DNA from: CAVTWD01 sp963738325
Lineage (GTDB): Bacteria > Actinomycetota > Acidimicrobiia > Acidimicrobiales > Ilumatobacteraceae
Reading direction: 5' to 3'
NCBI GenBank assembly: GCA_963738325.1
Contig: CAVTWD010000017.1
Location: 558,001-622,000, forward strand
DNA length: 64,000 nucleotides
Shown here: in pieces, positions 9,682-18,710 of the stretch
How positions within the stretch are numbered: the stretch's first letter is position 1
Layout: the number at the start of each line of letters is the position of its first letter
Notes under the pieces: generated by a model
What the model saw: only the letters and a program-made list of their open reading frames with translations
The model's database searches: none
Told to the model about the DNA's origin: nothing
Made by a program: the position numbers and the translations under genes

Positions 9682-10137
9682 TCAGCGCCCGGACGCTGTT
9701 GGGTGGAGGCGGACGACCGGGATCTGGCGGGTAGCTCTGCGCTCGTAGCCCGCATACCCAGGGAACGTCCGCACCGCCCGGCGCCAGAGGCGCTCGCGGT
9801 CGGACCCCGACACGGTTTCCGCGCGGACCCCGATCCTCGTCCCGGCGAGCTCGACCTCCGTCTCGGGTCGAGCCTCCAGGTTGTGGTACCAGTCCGGGTC
9901 TCTCGGCGCTCCACCGTTCGACGCGAGCACGACGAACGCATCGCCGTCCTTCATGTACGACAGGGGCGTCTGCCGATCCCGCCCGGAGCGGCGGCCGGTG
10001 GTGTGCAGCACCAGGAAGCGCGGGCCAGGCAGGGCGTCGAAAGGACGGGCTATGGGCGATTGGAGCAGCAGCCGATGGAACTGCGTGACGGCCTTCTGCA
10101 GGTCCGTGAGGACCCGGGTTGGCGACGGGATCTCCAT
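9682..10137 (-). CDS. Nitroreductase / deazaflavin(F420)-dependent oxidoreductase family
   Basis: A 151-residue protein from ATG 10137, preceded by a strong AGGAGG. It shows the DUF385/Ddn fold: FLVLHTTGRRSGRDRQTPLSY and FVVLASNGGAPRDPDWYHNL, the motifs that line the F420-binding split barrel, followed by an ending FPGYAGYERRATRQIPVV. Members reduce quinones, nitro compounds or other substrates with F420H2, mainly in actinobacteria. The substrate is unknown. It stands alone with about 200 bp free downstream of the neighbouring unknown gene. Confidence 0.85.
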   Translation of the reverse strand: MEIPSPTRVLTDLQKAVTQFHRLLLQSPIARPFDALPGPRFLVLHTTGRRSGRDRQTPLSYMKDGDAFVVLASNGGAPRDPDWYHNLEARPETEVELAGTRIGVRAETVSGSDRERLWRRAVRTFPGYAGYERRATRQIPVVRLHPTASGR

Positions 10138-10348
10138 CTGCCCTCCTGTTTCGCTCGGCTCGTCCGAAACTGGACGGTCCCGGAAAGGCAGCACTCGTCG
10201 GCTGCTCGTGAGCTCTGTCTGACGGTTCCTTACCACGCCCGGAGTGCCGGGCGATACCGGCAGCGGTCCCGCCCGGTCGCGCCGGATACCGGGCAGCCAT
10301 CCCACCCGTCAGCAAGCCGGTGACATCGGGTGCCCTCGACCCGGCGGT

Positions 10349-10950
10349 CTAACTGATCTCGGCAGGATTTGCGCGACGCGTGAGACAGGTCGCGGGTTGT
10401 TCAGGTCGCGGCGATGTAGTGGGCGGGAAAGTGTCGTCGTGAACGGCGATGGCGGCGGTCATGACGCGCTGGCCGTAGCGGGTGACCCGGTAGCGGCGAG
10501 CTCGGGGGAGCTTGGCTACCAGGCCGTGGCCGCGGAGCTTGACGATCAATCGGGAGACCCGCTCGCATCGCCGGTGGGCCTCGTCGCGGTCGGCGGGTGG
10601 CCGCCGGTAGAGGCGGTGGGTGATGTCGATGTTGCGGAAGCCTTGGATGGCGTGTTCGCCGGCCATCGCGGCTCGGAACAGGGCCAGGTCGGCGGGGTTG
10701 GGAGGGTTGAAGCGGGCGTATCGGCGCCCGTGGTGGGTTCGGGGCCGGCACAGGGCGTCGAGGGCGGCGACGCCTTCGCCTTTCAGGGGGGCAGCGGCGA
10801 GGGCGTCCAGGTAGCGGTGATTGGCCGCGATGCCAGCCTGGTAGTTGCGCCACAGGTCGCTGACCCCTTTTCGCATCGGGCACCACCGCCGCTCGCGCCG
10901 GCCCTCGTCGTCGGTGACGAACCGCAGGATCTTGAACTCAACCGAAACCC
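10349..10950 (-). pseudogene. C-terminal part of an uncharacterised conserved protein (interrupted)
   Basis: This frame (VEFKILRFVTDDEG, then RRWCPMRKGVSDLWRNYQAG and a basic winged-helix-like end RYRVTRYGQRVMTAAIAV) is the natural continuation of the protein whose N-terminal 345 residues lie at 13837-14867. The two halves are separated by a 2.9-kb recombinase element. The joined protein would be about 540 residues. The family is widespread but has no function known to me. The C-terminal end resembles a DNA-binding helix-turn-helix with wing. Confidence 0.6.
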
Positions 10951-11078
10951 GCACACGTTCGTTTCGGCAGATTCGTGCTGCGAGCAGGGCTTCTCCGGCT
11001 TCGTCGAGGGTCCGCGTTCTTCGAGGTGAAGTCTGCGATCGTTAGGCGGCACCTAGCAGATCGAGGTAGGAGGAAGGC

Positions 11079-12151
11079 GTGCACGGAAGACGGGCCGGGC
11101 TGCGGGTCGTTCACGGCAGCGGGCAGGTTGCCATCAGCGAGTCCCTGGATCCGGATCGCTTCCAGACCGACTGCGTCGACGGGTATGTGGCCTCGTGGGT
11201 CGCCCGAGGCTTCAGCCAGGCGACCGTTGACAGCGCCACGGCTCGACTGGAGCGTGTGCTGGCCGCCGTCGCCAAGCCTGCTTGGGAGGTGACGCGCGAG
11301 GACATGGACCGGGTGGTGGGGACGTGGGCGGCGGCTGGCATCGCGCCCTCCACCCGCCGCGGCTACGTGCAAGCCTTCAAGGGCTTCCACGAGTTCCTCG
11401 CCGCCCGGAAGGCGAACAGCATCGAGGCCGCGTTCGGGGTTCGCCTGGAGAGCCCGCTGGATGAGTTCAACGCCGCCCGCCACGTGGGGAACGAGTCGGC
11501 GTCCGCCGAAGGCTCCACCGACGGCTGCAGCGGATGGAGGAGTTCTTCGACTTCCTCCGCGACCGGGTCGCCACCGCCCGCAAGTTCGGCTCGGCGGGAC
11601 GGGACTACGCGCTGTTCCGCACCCTCTATCACGCCGGCGTGCGCGCCGAGGAGGCGGCCGCGCTCGAACTGGGCGATCTGCACTTCGGGCGCGGTCCCTT
11701 CGGCAAGCTTCACGTGCGCTTCGGCAAGGGCGCCAAGACGTCGGGCCCTCGACCGCGGTGGGTGCCGATGCTCGACGGGTTGGATTTGATCTTGCGCTGG
11801 TTCGTCGACGACGTCCGCACCCGTTTCCCCGACTCCAAGGCCCTGTTCTGTGACGAAGGGGGAGGCCGACTGCACCGGGGGACAATCCGCAATCGACTCC
11901 GTCACCTCCTGGCGTGTGAAGGACGACCGGAGGAGGAGCGCTTCACCCCCCACGGCTTGCGCCACGCCTGTGCCACCCACAACTACGAACGAGGCGTCGA
12001 CCTGGTCGCTATTCAGCAGATGCTCGGGCATTGGCAGGTCGGCACCACGATGCGGTATGTCACACCATCGGCGACGTTCATCGAGGACGCCTATCGCCGG
12101 GCGGTGTCCGACACGTTGGGCAAGCTCGAGGAGGGCGACGATGGACATTAG
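11079..12151 (+). pseudogene. Tyrosine recombinase (first of the element), one frameshift
   Basis: GTG 11079 follows AGGAGGA. The N-terminal SAM-like domain (SQATVDSATARLERVL, APSTRRGYVQAFKGFHEFLAA) runs to about 11500, where the frame shifts. The catalytic part then reads LYHAGVRAEEAAALEL (Arg), HGLRHACATH (His-x-x-Arg), MLGHWQVGTTMRYV (His and Tyr nucleophile) to the stop at 12151. All catalytic residues are present, so a single indel near 11480-11520 is the only defect seen. It precedes the HTH gene by 14 bases. Confidence 0.75.
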
Positions 12152-12165
12152 GGTGGAGGCTGCGG

Positions 12166-12450
12166 ATGACGGCCGCTCAGCGCGAGGTGTGGACCGGCGC
12201 CCAGCTGCGCCGGTTGCTGGCCGAGCGGGCTGGGCTGGAGTTGTCGTCGGCGTCGGTGTCCGCCCTGTTCACCAAGAACCCGGTTCAGGTGAAACTGACG
12301 ACGCTCGCCGCTCTGTGCACGGCCCTCGAGTGCAGTCCCAACGATCTGTTCGACGTCGACACCACCCCGGTGACGCCGAAAACCAAGCCGGCGAGGTCTT
12401 CCCGTCAGCCTCCGAAGGTGGCCCGAGGGCGTTCCATGCCGCCGCGGTGA
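12166..12450 (+). CDS. Small XRE-type helix-turn-helix protein
   Basis: A 94-residue protein from ATG 12166 behind GGAGG. The HTH reads LRRLLAERAGLELSSASVSAL then VKLTTLAALCTALECSPNDLF, as in Cro/C1-type regulators, with a Pro/Lys-rich tail. Its last codon overlaps the GTG of the next gene (GTGA), so the three genes look like one transcript. It may regulate or assist the recombinases, for example as a directionality or control factor. That role is inferred from position only. Confidence 0.72.
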   Translation: MTAAQREVWTGAQLRRLLAERAGLELSSASVSALFTKNPVQVKLTTLAALCTALECSPNDLFDVDTTPVTPKTKPARSSRQPPKVARGRSMPPR

Positions 12451-13795
12451 CCGCTCGGGCGTGTGTGGACTGCGGCGCTCCGGTCCGGCCTCGGGATCGG
12501 GTTCGCTGCAGCCGATGTCATCGCACCGCAGAACCCGACCAGACCTGCCACGGCTGCGGGCAGCAGCGGCGCATCGTGGGATGCGGTCTGTGCGACTCGT
12601 GCTGGCAGCGCGACCCCGACCGGCTGCTCCGCCAAGCTGAGCGGATCGCCACCCGACTCGAACAGCCACCGGCGTGGCTGGCTGCCTTCGTCGACCACGC
12701 CGCGGCCCGAAACTGCGTCGGCCGCACGTCGCTCATGCTTGGTCGACTGGGACGCCTGCTCGCCGAGCCGGGACCGACCAACCCCCAGGCCCTCCTCGAG
12801 CAGGCCCATCAAACAGGAGGCTCGGGGGCGCTGGCCCGCACCCTGGAGGACTTCTTCGTCGATGCCGGACTCGCCTTTCCGATCGACCGCACCGCCCAAC
12901 GCTGGTCGGATGGCGGCGGCGACGCCGGGTCGCGGAGGCACCCGAGCCGCTGCGCCCGGCGCTGGCCCGCTTCGCCGACACACTCGTGGCCAGCCAGCAA
13001 CGTGCCCGCCAGGCCGGCACCCGACCCCGGGGCGAGCGCACCGTCGTGGACGATCTTGCCATCGTTCGCGACCTCGCCCGGTTCTTGATCAGCCGAGCGG
13101 GCCAAACCGGACTGGGCGAGCATCGAGCGGGGCGACATCGAGGCATTCCTGGCCGAACGACCCTCAGCCGGGCCCGACGGCTGAGCGCCCTGCGCGTCTT
13201 CTTCCGCTGGGCGAGGGGCAACCGGGTCGTGCTGGTCGACCCGACCAAGACCATCTCCAGCCATCGCCACCGAGCACCACGCTCGGCGATCCTCAGCCTG
13301 GCCGAGCAGCGCCGCTTGTTCCGCCGTTGGACCACCGGCCGCGACGCCCATCCCCATGAACGCCTCGTCGGTCTGTTCGCCCTGCTGCACGCCGCCTCGT
13401 CTTCGGAGCTGCGAAACCTGAAGGTGTCCCAGATCGACGTCGGGCGACGCACCATCCGGCTCGGTCGGCGGCCGCATCCCGTTCCGCTCGACTCCGCCAC
13501 ATGGGACGCGCTTCAGCGCTGTCTCGATCACCGCGACGAACTCGCCACCCACAACCCGCACGTCATCGTCACCGCCATCACCAGGACACGTCGGACAGCC
13601 GCGTCGGATCAGTACCTGTGGCGAGTGCTCGGCCCCGCGGGCATCACCCCGCGCCCCCTGCGGGCCACGCGTCTGGTCGGTCTGGTCGCCAGCCTCGACC
13701 CGAAGCTGGTGTGTGAGGCCACTGGGATGGCCCCGGCGGGCGTCCTGCCCTATGCCGCCGACCAGGTCCAAGACGCTCGTCTGTCGAACCTGTGA
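12447..13795 (+). pseudogene. Zinc-ribbon tyrosine-recombinase-like protein, frameshifted
   Basis: From GTG 12447, the N-terminus carries several CxxC knuckles (CVDCGAP, CSRCH, CHGCGQ, CDSCW), a likely zinc ribbon. Helical regions follow, and a C-terminal domain resembles a tyrosine recombinase (RRLSALRVFFRWARGNRV, LLHAASSSELRNLKVSQID). The C-terminal His/Arg/Tyr motifs are weak (LRATRLVGLVASLDP), so it may be a non-catalytic partner. The frame changes about 12925, and again about 13104 and 13170, where DWASIERGDIEAFLAERPSA is read in another frame. In this copy it is broken. Confidence 0.65.
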
Positions 13796-13836
13796 ACTTC
13801 AGGCGCGACCTTGCACACGTCGGCGGGAACGTGTGC

Positions 13837-14867
13837 GCTTTGCGCGGATTGTTGATCGTGGTCTCCACCCGCAGGACGGAGGCCTTGTCGTAGACCTTCA
13901 CCCAGTTGCCGGCCATCCGGTGGCGGATCCGCCATCCCTCCGGTCGCCGTTTGGCGTCGGTCACCACCTGGGCTTGGAGCGAGGGGTGCAGCTTGCGGCC
14001 CAAGAAGCCCAGGACATCTTCCGACGACAGGTTCAACGCCGCGTGGCGGACCAAGTCGGGCCATACCCCGAGCAGCTGGGGTCGGGTGGTGAACATCACG
14101 TCGGTGGCGATCTCGGCTTGGTCCAACACCCAGTAGTAGCCGCCGTAGCCGGCTGCCCGGAGGGCAGGCAGGATCGGGTTCAACCATCGAGCGAAGGCGT
14201 TGAGGACCCTCGCCCAGGCCTTGTGGGCGAACCGCTCGCACAGCTCCGCGGCCGTGTCGAGGTCATCGATGGCCAACAGCGAGTTCTCGTAGCGGACGTA
14301 GCCGACGCCGTGGCGATCGAGCTGGCGGGCCAGCCACTCGCGGCCGTTGAGGTAGATCTGGCACTCATACGGGATCCAGCCCTGGATGCGCACGTGCATG
14401 AACCCGAACTCCGGGTCGATCAGATACAGGTAGTGGTGCAAACACTTGCGCTCCCGGCGGAACAGCTCGAGCTTGCCGGTCTCGTTGCGCCTGCGGACCT
14501 GGAAGCTGAAACACGACTCCACCGCCGAGATCAGACACACGACGCCTTCGGTGACGCCGTCGCGTTCGGCGATCGACTTGGCCAGCTCGTCTTTGTGCTG
14601 GGCGCGGTTGCGGGTCTTCACGTGGTCGAAGGAGATCACCGGTCGTCCCGCGTCGGCGACCAACTTGCGGGCCTTGTTGGCGATCCGCTCCGTGGTCGCC
14701 TTCGCATAGGCGGTGAAGTCCTTCAACGCCACACCCTGGGACCACAAGAAGCAGCGGGCTCCGTCCTGCTTGTACAGGCGGGAGAGGTGACCCTTGAAGA
14801 TCATCCGGTCGAACATCGCCAGACTGCCGGTGATTCGATCCCGATGAAGATCCTCGAACGCGCCCAC
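13837..14867 (-). pseudogene. N-terminal part of the interrupted uncharacterised protein
   Basis: Starting at GTG 14867 (GGAGG seven bases upstream; another GTG lies at 14873), about 345 residues are readable: FEDLHRDRITGSLAMFDRMI, then LWSQGVALKDFTAYAKATTE, CLHHYLYLIDPEFGFMHVRI and YGGYYWVLDQAEIATDVMF. It ends in SVLRVETTINNPRKAHTF, where the element breaks it. The family occurs in many bacteria without known function. Conserved aromatic/acidic stretches suggest an enzyme, perhaps nucleic-acid related, but I cannot name one. The rest lies at 10349-10950. Confidence 0.62.
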
Positions 14868-15107
14868 AGCCACACCTCCGCGTCAACCTCGACGCGTCCA
14901 GTCTCCAACCACGCGACCGAAAGGCACAGGGCCGGCTCCGCCAGCCCGGCACTCACTCAATCAGCACCAGGCCGCCCATTGGTTGCGGCCGAGCGGAGCG
15001 CAGCGAGCGAGGCTGCCGTAGGGGACACCGAGGCGAAGCTCGGGACGAGCTCTTTGGCGAGCTCCTCGCTTTGGCCTTGCTGATCGGGGCCGCTCGCGAT
15101 GGTTGCG

Positions 15108-15290
15108 TCAGTGGATCGTGGGTCGGTAGGTGAGCTCCTGGGTGCGACCGTCGAGGATGCGGCTCTCGATGAGCTCCAGGTCGAAGTCGGCGGCGCCGCC
15201 GAAGATCGGGCCGGTCCCGGTCGTGCCGCTGATGACCGGGAACAGGGTGACCTGCACCAGGTTCCGAGGCGATCGCGCCGAGGTCAGTTC
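15108..15290 (-). pseudogene. 3' fragment of a dihydrofolate-reductase-family gene
   Basis: The minus strand reads NLVQVTLFPVISGTTGTGP, then IFGGAADFDLELIESR and LDGRTQELTYRPTIH before a stop at 15108-15110. This is the C-terminus typical of RibD_C/DHFR-like proteins. No N-terminal part is attached upstream. It is probably the leftover of a third such gene next to the two complete ones that follow. The gap 15291-15437 holds an 11-bp inverted repeat (GACGACTGCCG at 15320 and its complement at 15355). Confidence 0.55.
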
Positions 15291-15437
15291 GGAGGACTTA
15301 CTGCCTTCGATTCAGCCCAGACGACTGCCGCCCGGCGATGTGGGGCCCCTTCGACGGCAGTCGTCGGTGGCGCCGCCCGCCGCATGCGCTATCTGCTCGC
15401 TGCGAGCGACACCGGTATCTCGGCCGGCGTACGGTCG

Positions 15438-16028
15438 TCAGCGTCGCACGGGGTAGCGGAGGTGAAGCGCCCGGGTGCCTTGCACCACGACGGGGTCCTC
15501 GAGCATGACGTGACCGCCGATGAGCTCGCCGAAGTAGCGGATGCCGGTGCCGAACAACACCGGCACCTGGCTGATGCAGAGCTGGTCGACAAGGCCGAGG
15601 TTGAGCGCCTGCTGGATGATGTCGGCGCTGGCGATCGTGACGAACTTGTCGCCGGCGAGCTCCTTGGCCGTCGCGATCGCCTCCTCGACGCTGCGAGTGA
15701 AGGTTGTCCGCGGGAAGCGCTTTGCCGCGTTCTCGGGCGGCGGACGGTGGGTCACGACGACCACTGGTGCACCGGCGGGGTGGTTGTCGCCCCAGCCGTC
15801 GGTCTGGTCGAACAGGCGACGGCCGGCGATCAGCGCGCCGCAACCGGACGTGAGCTCCCGCAGCATCGGGGCGCTTGCCGCGTCGACCGAGAAGCTCATG
15901 GCCTCCTGAGCGCTCGGCACCACGACGTCGCCGCTCCAGTACCAGTCGAACAACTCCGCTGGGTTGTCGTCGGGCTGGGCGACGAACCCGTCCAGCGACA
16001 TGCACATGTGAGTCAGCACCTTGGCCAT
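15438..16028 (-). CDS. Dihydrofolate reductase family protein (RibD C-terminal domain)
   Basis: A 196-residue protein from ATG 16028 behind GAGGAGGG. It opens with the family signature THMCMSLDGFVA, then GCGALIAGRRLFD and VVVVTHRPPP, IASADIIQQALNLGLVDQL, and GTGIRYFGELIGGHV, which build the NADPH-binding Rossmann-like fold. Members are single-domain reductases of pteridine/pyrimidine-like substrates, and most have no known substrate. A paralogue follows at 16253, read in the same direction, and a fragment of a third precedes it. Confidence 0.85.
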   Translation of the reverse strand: MAKVLTHMCMSLDGFVAQPDDNPAELFDWYWSGDVVVPSAQEAMSFSVDAASAPMLRELTSGCGALIAGRRLFDQTDGWGDNHPAGAPVVVVTHRPPPENAAKRFPRTTFTRSVEEAIATAKELAGDKFVTIASADIIQQALNLGLVDQLCISQVPVLFGTGIRYFGELIGGHVMLEDPVVVQGTRALHLRYPVRR

Positions 16029-16252
16029 GCCCGTACGACCCTCCTCGTGCCGCCGACTCATCGGTCGACCACGGGCATCTCCGAGGCGTCGGTGGGCTGC
16101 GCGGACGCCCGTGCGATCACGGGTTCGAGAAGCCCGCCACTCGGCGTGTCCGTCAGCGCCGTCCCGCTGACCCGGCGTTCGAGGGCACGACTGTGTCGAC
16201 CTCGGTGTTATGGCGGAGTTACCAGGCCCGCGTGCCCACGGGCAGCCGACCT

Positions 16253-16819
16253 TCACGCCGTGACTCGACTGGGCTGGTAACGCAGAGCGACCGCCCCCGC
16301 CCCGAACTCCTGGCGCCCCACGAGCTTCAGCTCGAGCCGCTCGCTCAGGCCGGCGAACAACGTCGGCCCGTGGCCCGCCAGGATGGGCTGCACGACGAAC
16401 TCGTACTCATCGATCAATCCCAGCTCCGCCAAGGCCAGCGGGAGGGTCAAGCCTCCCACGTACAGGCCTCTGCCAGGCTCCCCCTTGAGCTGCTGAACGG
16501 CTTTCTCCAGGTCACCCTGCACGAGCTCCGCGTTCCAATCGACCCGGTCCAGGGTGCCCGACACGACGTACTTCTTAGCCCCGTCGATCGTCCGGGCGAA
16601 GGGGAGCACCCAATCGGCCATCCAGTCAGGCCACGTTGCCGTCGCCGGCTGCCGCCACGCTGCCTCCATCATTTCGTAGGTCACCCGGCCAAGGAGCAGG
16701 GCATCGGCTCGTTCCAGCTCGTCGGCGAAATGGCGATGCAACTCCTCGTCCGTGGGGATCACCCGGTGATCGCAGCAGCCGTCGAGGGTGACGTTGATCG
16801 AGTATCGGAGCGGTCTCAT
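16253..16819 (-). CDS. Dihydrofolate reductase family protein
   Basis: A 188-residue protein from ATG 16819 with a GGGAGAG ribosome site. Motifs: RPLRYSINVTLDGCCDH at the start, ADALLLGRVTYEMMEAAW, KYVVSGTLDRVDWNAELV, and GRGLYVGGLTLPLALAELGL. This is the RibD C-terminal/DHFR-like fold, likely a cytoplasmic NADPH-dependent reductase. It is about 220 bases from its paralogue, so the two may have separate promoters. Substrate is unknown. Confidence 0.85.
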   Translation of the reverse strand: MRPLRYSINVTLDGCCDHRVIPTDEELHRHFADELERADALLLGRVTYEMMEAAWRQPATATWPDWMADWVLPFARTIDGAKKYVVSGTLDRVDWNAELVQGDLEKAVQQLKGEPGRGLYVGGLTLPLALAELGLIDEYEFVVQPILAGHGPTLFAGLSERLELKLVGRQEFGAGAVALRYQPSRVTA

Positions 16820-17025
16820 AGGTTGCTCTCCCTTGCTGCGGTCGCCGGTACCTGGCGGACCGTAATCAGACCGGCGTCGCCGCTATTTCTCATCGGTCCC
16901 CCGGTCGGACCTGCTGGGAGGGCGCGACGATCGCGCACCCGTAGCACCGAAGGACCGACGCCCTGTCCCGCAAGTGCCGCTCGGTCGCGCGCGAGCTGAT
17001 GGACGGCCGTGCTGCGAGAGTCGCT

Positions 17026-17430
17026 CTACTCGTGGAGCGTCAGCCCGGGTGTAGTCGAGAAGACGTTGTCGGCGGTTAGAAGTGGCGCGCCGATGTGGAT
17101 CGCCGATGCCGCGATCCACAAGTCATTTGCATGGGCTCGATCATGGAGCGGATGGCCCGCACGGCGACAGGCGAATCGGACCTCGGCGAGGGTGGAGAGG
17201 AACCGATCGCTGACGGGAACGATCGTGGTCGCCCCGATCGACTCATCGAGGCGGTCGCGGCGCGCCTCGCCCCACTCTGCGACGAGGGCGCCGTATCGGA
17301 GTTCGCTCACGGTGACGGCGGCCAGGAAGATCTGGTGTCCGGCCATCAAGCCGATCTGCGCCTCGAACCGGGGCCGCCGACGACGGCTGAGCGAGGCGCT
17401 GAAGACGCCGGTGTCGACGAGGATTCTCAC
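17026..17430 (-). CDS. PIN-domain toxin (VapC-like ribonuclease)
   Basis: A 134-residue PIN domain: the N-terminal acidic residue in RILVDTGVF, E in VSELRYGAL, D in HANDLWIAASA, and a late D in LLTADNVF together make the metal-binding site of VapC-type endoribonucleases. The GTG start overlaps the antitoxin stop as GTGA, the usual arrangement of a toxin after its antitoxin. Such toxins cleave tRNA or rRNA until bound by the antitoxin. It lies beside a decayed integrase, as often on islands. Confidence 0.82.
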   Translation of the reverse strand: MRILVDTGVFSASLSRRRRPRFEAQIGLMAGHQIFLAAVTVSELRYGALVAEWGEARRDRLDESIGATTIVPVSDRFLSTLAEVRFACRRAGHPLHDRAHANDLWIAASAIHIGAPLLTADNVFSTTPGLTLHE

Positions 17431-17612
17431 GAAGCGAGCGCAGCGGCGAACGCCTCGTCCTCGTCCTCGGTCAACTCCTCGATCAGGAGCGCGTCGATAG
17501 AAACCAGAACCGGAGCGGTGGCGAGCTGCTCATCGGTGAGATCACTCGGCAAGAGCACAGTGCCGTGCGGGGCGTCGTGCTGGCGGTCGGCGGCATCGCT
17601 CACGCCGATCAT
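17427..17612 (-). CDS. Antitoxin of the PIN toxin
   Basis: A 61-residue acidic protein directly upstream of, and overlapping, the PIN toxin. The C-terminal half (LIEELTEDEDEAFAAAL) is the type of acidic helix that wraps a VapC toxin. A DNA-binding N-terminus is not obvious (DAADRQHDAPHGTVLLPSDL). The call is mainly from gene order, size and overlap. It is expected to repress its own promoter, in the gap toward the integrase remnant. Confidence 0.65.
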   Translation of the reverse strand: MIGVSDAADRQHDAPHGTVLLPSDLTDEQLATAPVLVSIDALLIEELTEDEDEAFAAALAS

Positions 17613-17628
17613 CGTACGCCCGAGCTGG

Positions 17629-18541
17629 TCAGCCGCCGGCCACGAAGGCGACGACTACATAGGCGGCGTGGCGATCGAAGTTCTGGCGTCGCCTGTCGTA
17701 GATCGTCGTTGTCCTCGGGTCTGCGTGCCGGGCGGCCAGCTGTACGTCCCGCAGCGGCACCCCGGCGTCGAGGGCCGCCATGATGAACGCGGCCCGCAAC
17801 ATGTGGGGGTGCACTGCTCCGAGTCCGGCGCGTTTGCCGATGGAGCGAACCCAGCGGTGAGCGGTCCGGCGGTCGAGGCGCTCGCCGTCACGGCGACGCA
17901 GGATCGGGCCTTCGCTACGTTCGCCGACGGCGAGGTCGACGGTTCGTGCCGTCCGTGGGACGAGCGGGATGGTGGCGGGCTTGTTGCCCTTGCCGAGGAT
18001 GCGCAGCGTGCGATGGCCGCGTTCGATGCCGAGGTCCTCGACGTTGGTGGCGCATGCCTCACTCACTCGCAGTCCGTTCAACCCGAGGAGCACTGCCAGG
18101 GCGGCGTGGTCGCGGTCGTAATGTTCGGCGGTGAACAGGAACACGCCGAGCTCGGAGCGGTCGAGTCCTCGCGACGGTCGACGGGTGTACCTGTGGCCGA
18201 CGGACGTACTGCGCGGGGTTCGAGGCGATTCGTCCATCGATGTGGGCGAAGCGATAGAACCCGCAGACGGTCGAGAGGCGACGGTCAATCGTCGATGCGG
18301 CCAGGCCTCGGTCTTCCATCCAGCTTCGGTACAGCTCGATGTGGGGCCGGGTCGCGGCGAGGACGGCGAGATTGTTGGCGGCTCTCCACTGGAAGAAGCC
18401 GCCGAGATCGTGGCGGTAGGCGTCGAGCGTGCGGCCGTTGTAGCGGGCCAAGAACGCGACAGCGGCGAGCTGGGCGTCGTCAATCGCGAAGGCGTTGTCG
18501 GGCAACTGCAGGTCTGTCGTGCTGGTGGCGATGGTTGTCAT
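17629..18541 (-). pseudogene. Tyrosine recombinase, frameshifted
   Basis: ATG 18541 follows a GAGAGGA site. The N-terminal core-binding domain reads FLARYNGRTLDAYRHDLGG and RRLSTVCGFYRFAHIDGRIA up to about 18170. The frame then shifts and the catalytic part reads LLGLNGLRVSEACATNVED, VHPHMLRAAFIMAALDAG and ARHADPRTTTIYDR. The second box is LRAA instead of LRH, but Arg, the later His and Tyr are kept. It is a separate recombinase from the island integrases and is probably a relic. Confidence 0.72.
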
Positions 18542-18710
18542 AGCATCCTCTCTTGTGACGCGAGAGGGTCACGGAACCACCACGCAGCTACGCATGTCGA
18601 CGAACGAGCCGACCACCAGCCGGCGTTTCGGGACGGTCGCCCCATGGGCGATCATCTCGTGGGCGAGAGCCTTCGAGACAATGTCGCGAACAGAACTGTC
18701 GCTGCTGCGT

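Larger units (their letters stand above)
10951..13836 (+). mobile_element. Three-gene tyrosine-recombinase element
   Basis: A block of three plus-strand genes (tyrosine recombinase, small HTH protein, zinc-ribbon recombinase) splits a minus-strand gene. GCACACGTT at 10951-10959 and its reverse complement AACGTGTGC at 13828-13836 lie at the two breaks, and a further GCACACGT is at 13813-13820. Exact ends are not certain. The outer gene reads on across the block, so insertion is clear. Both recombinase genes now carry frameshifts. Confidence 0.62.

Noticed and set aside
14990..15107. Inverted GAGCGGAGCGCAGCGAGCGAG stretch as a terminator
   Set aside because: Low-complexity GC-rich sequence without a clear stem followed by T residues.
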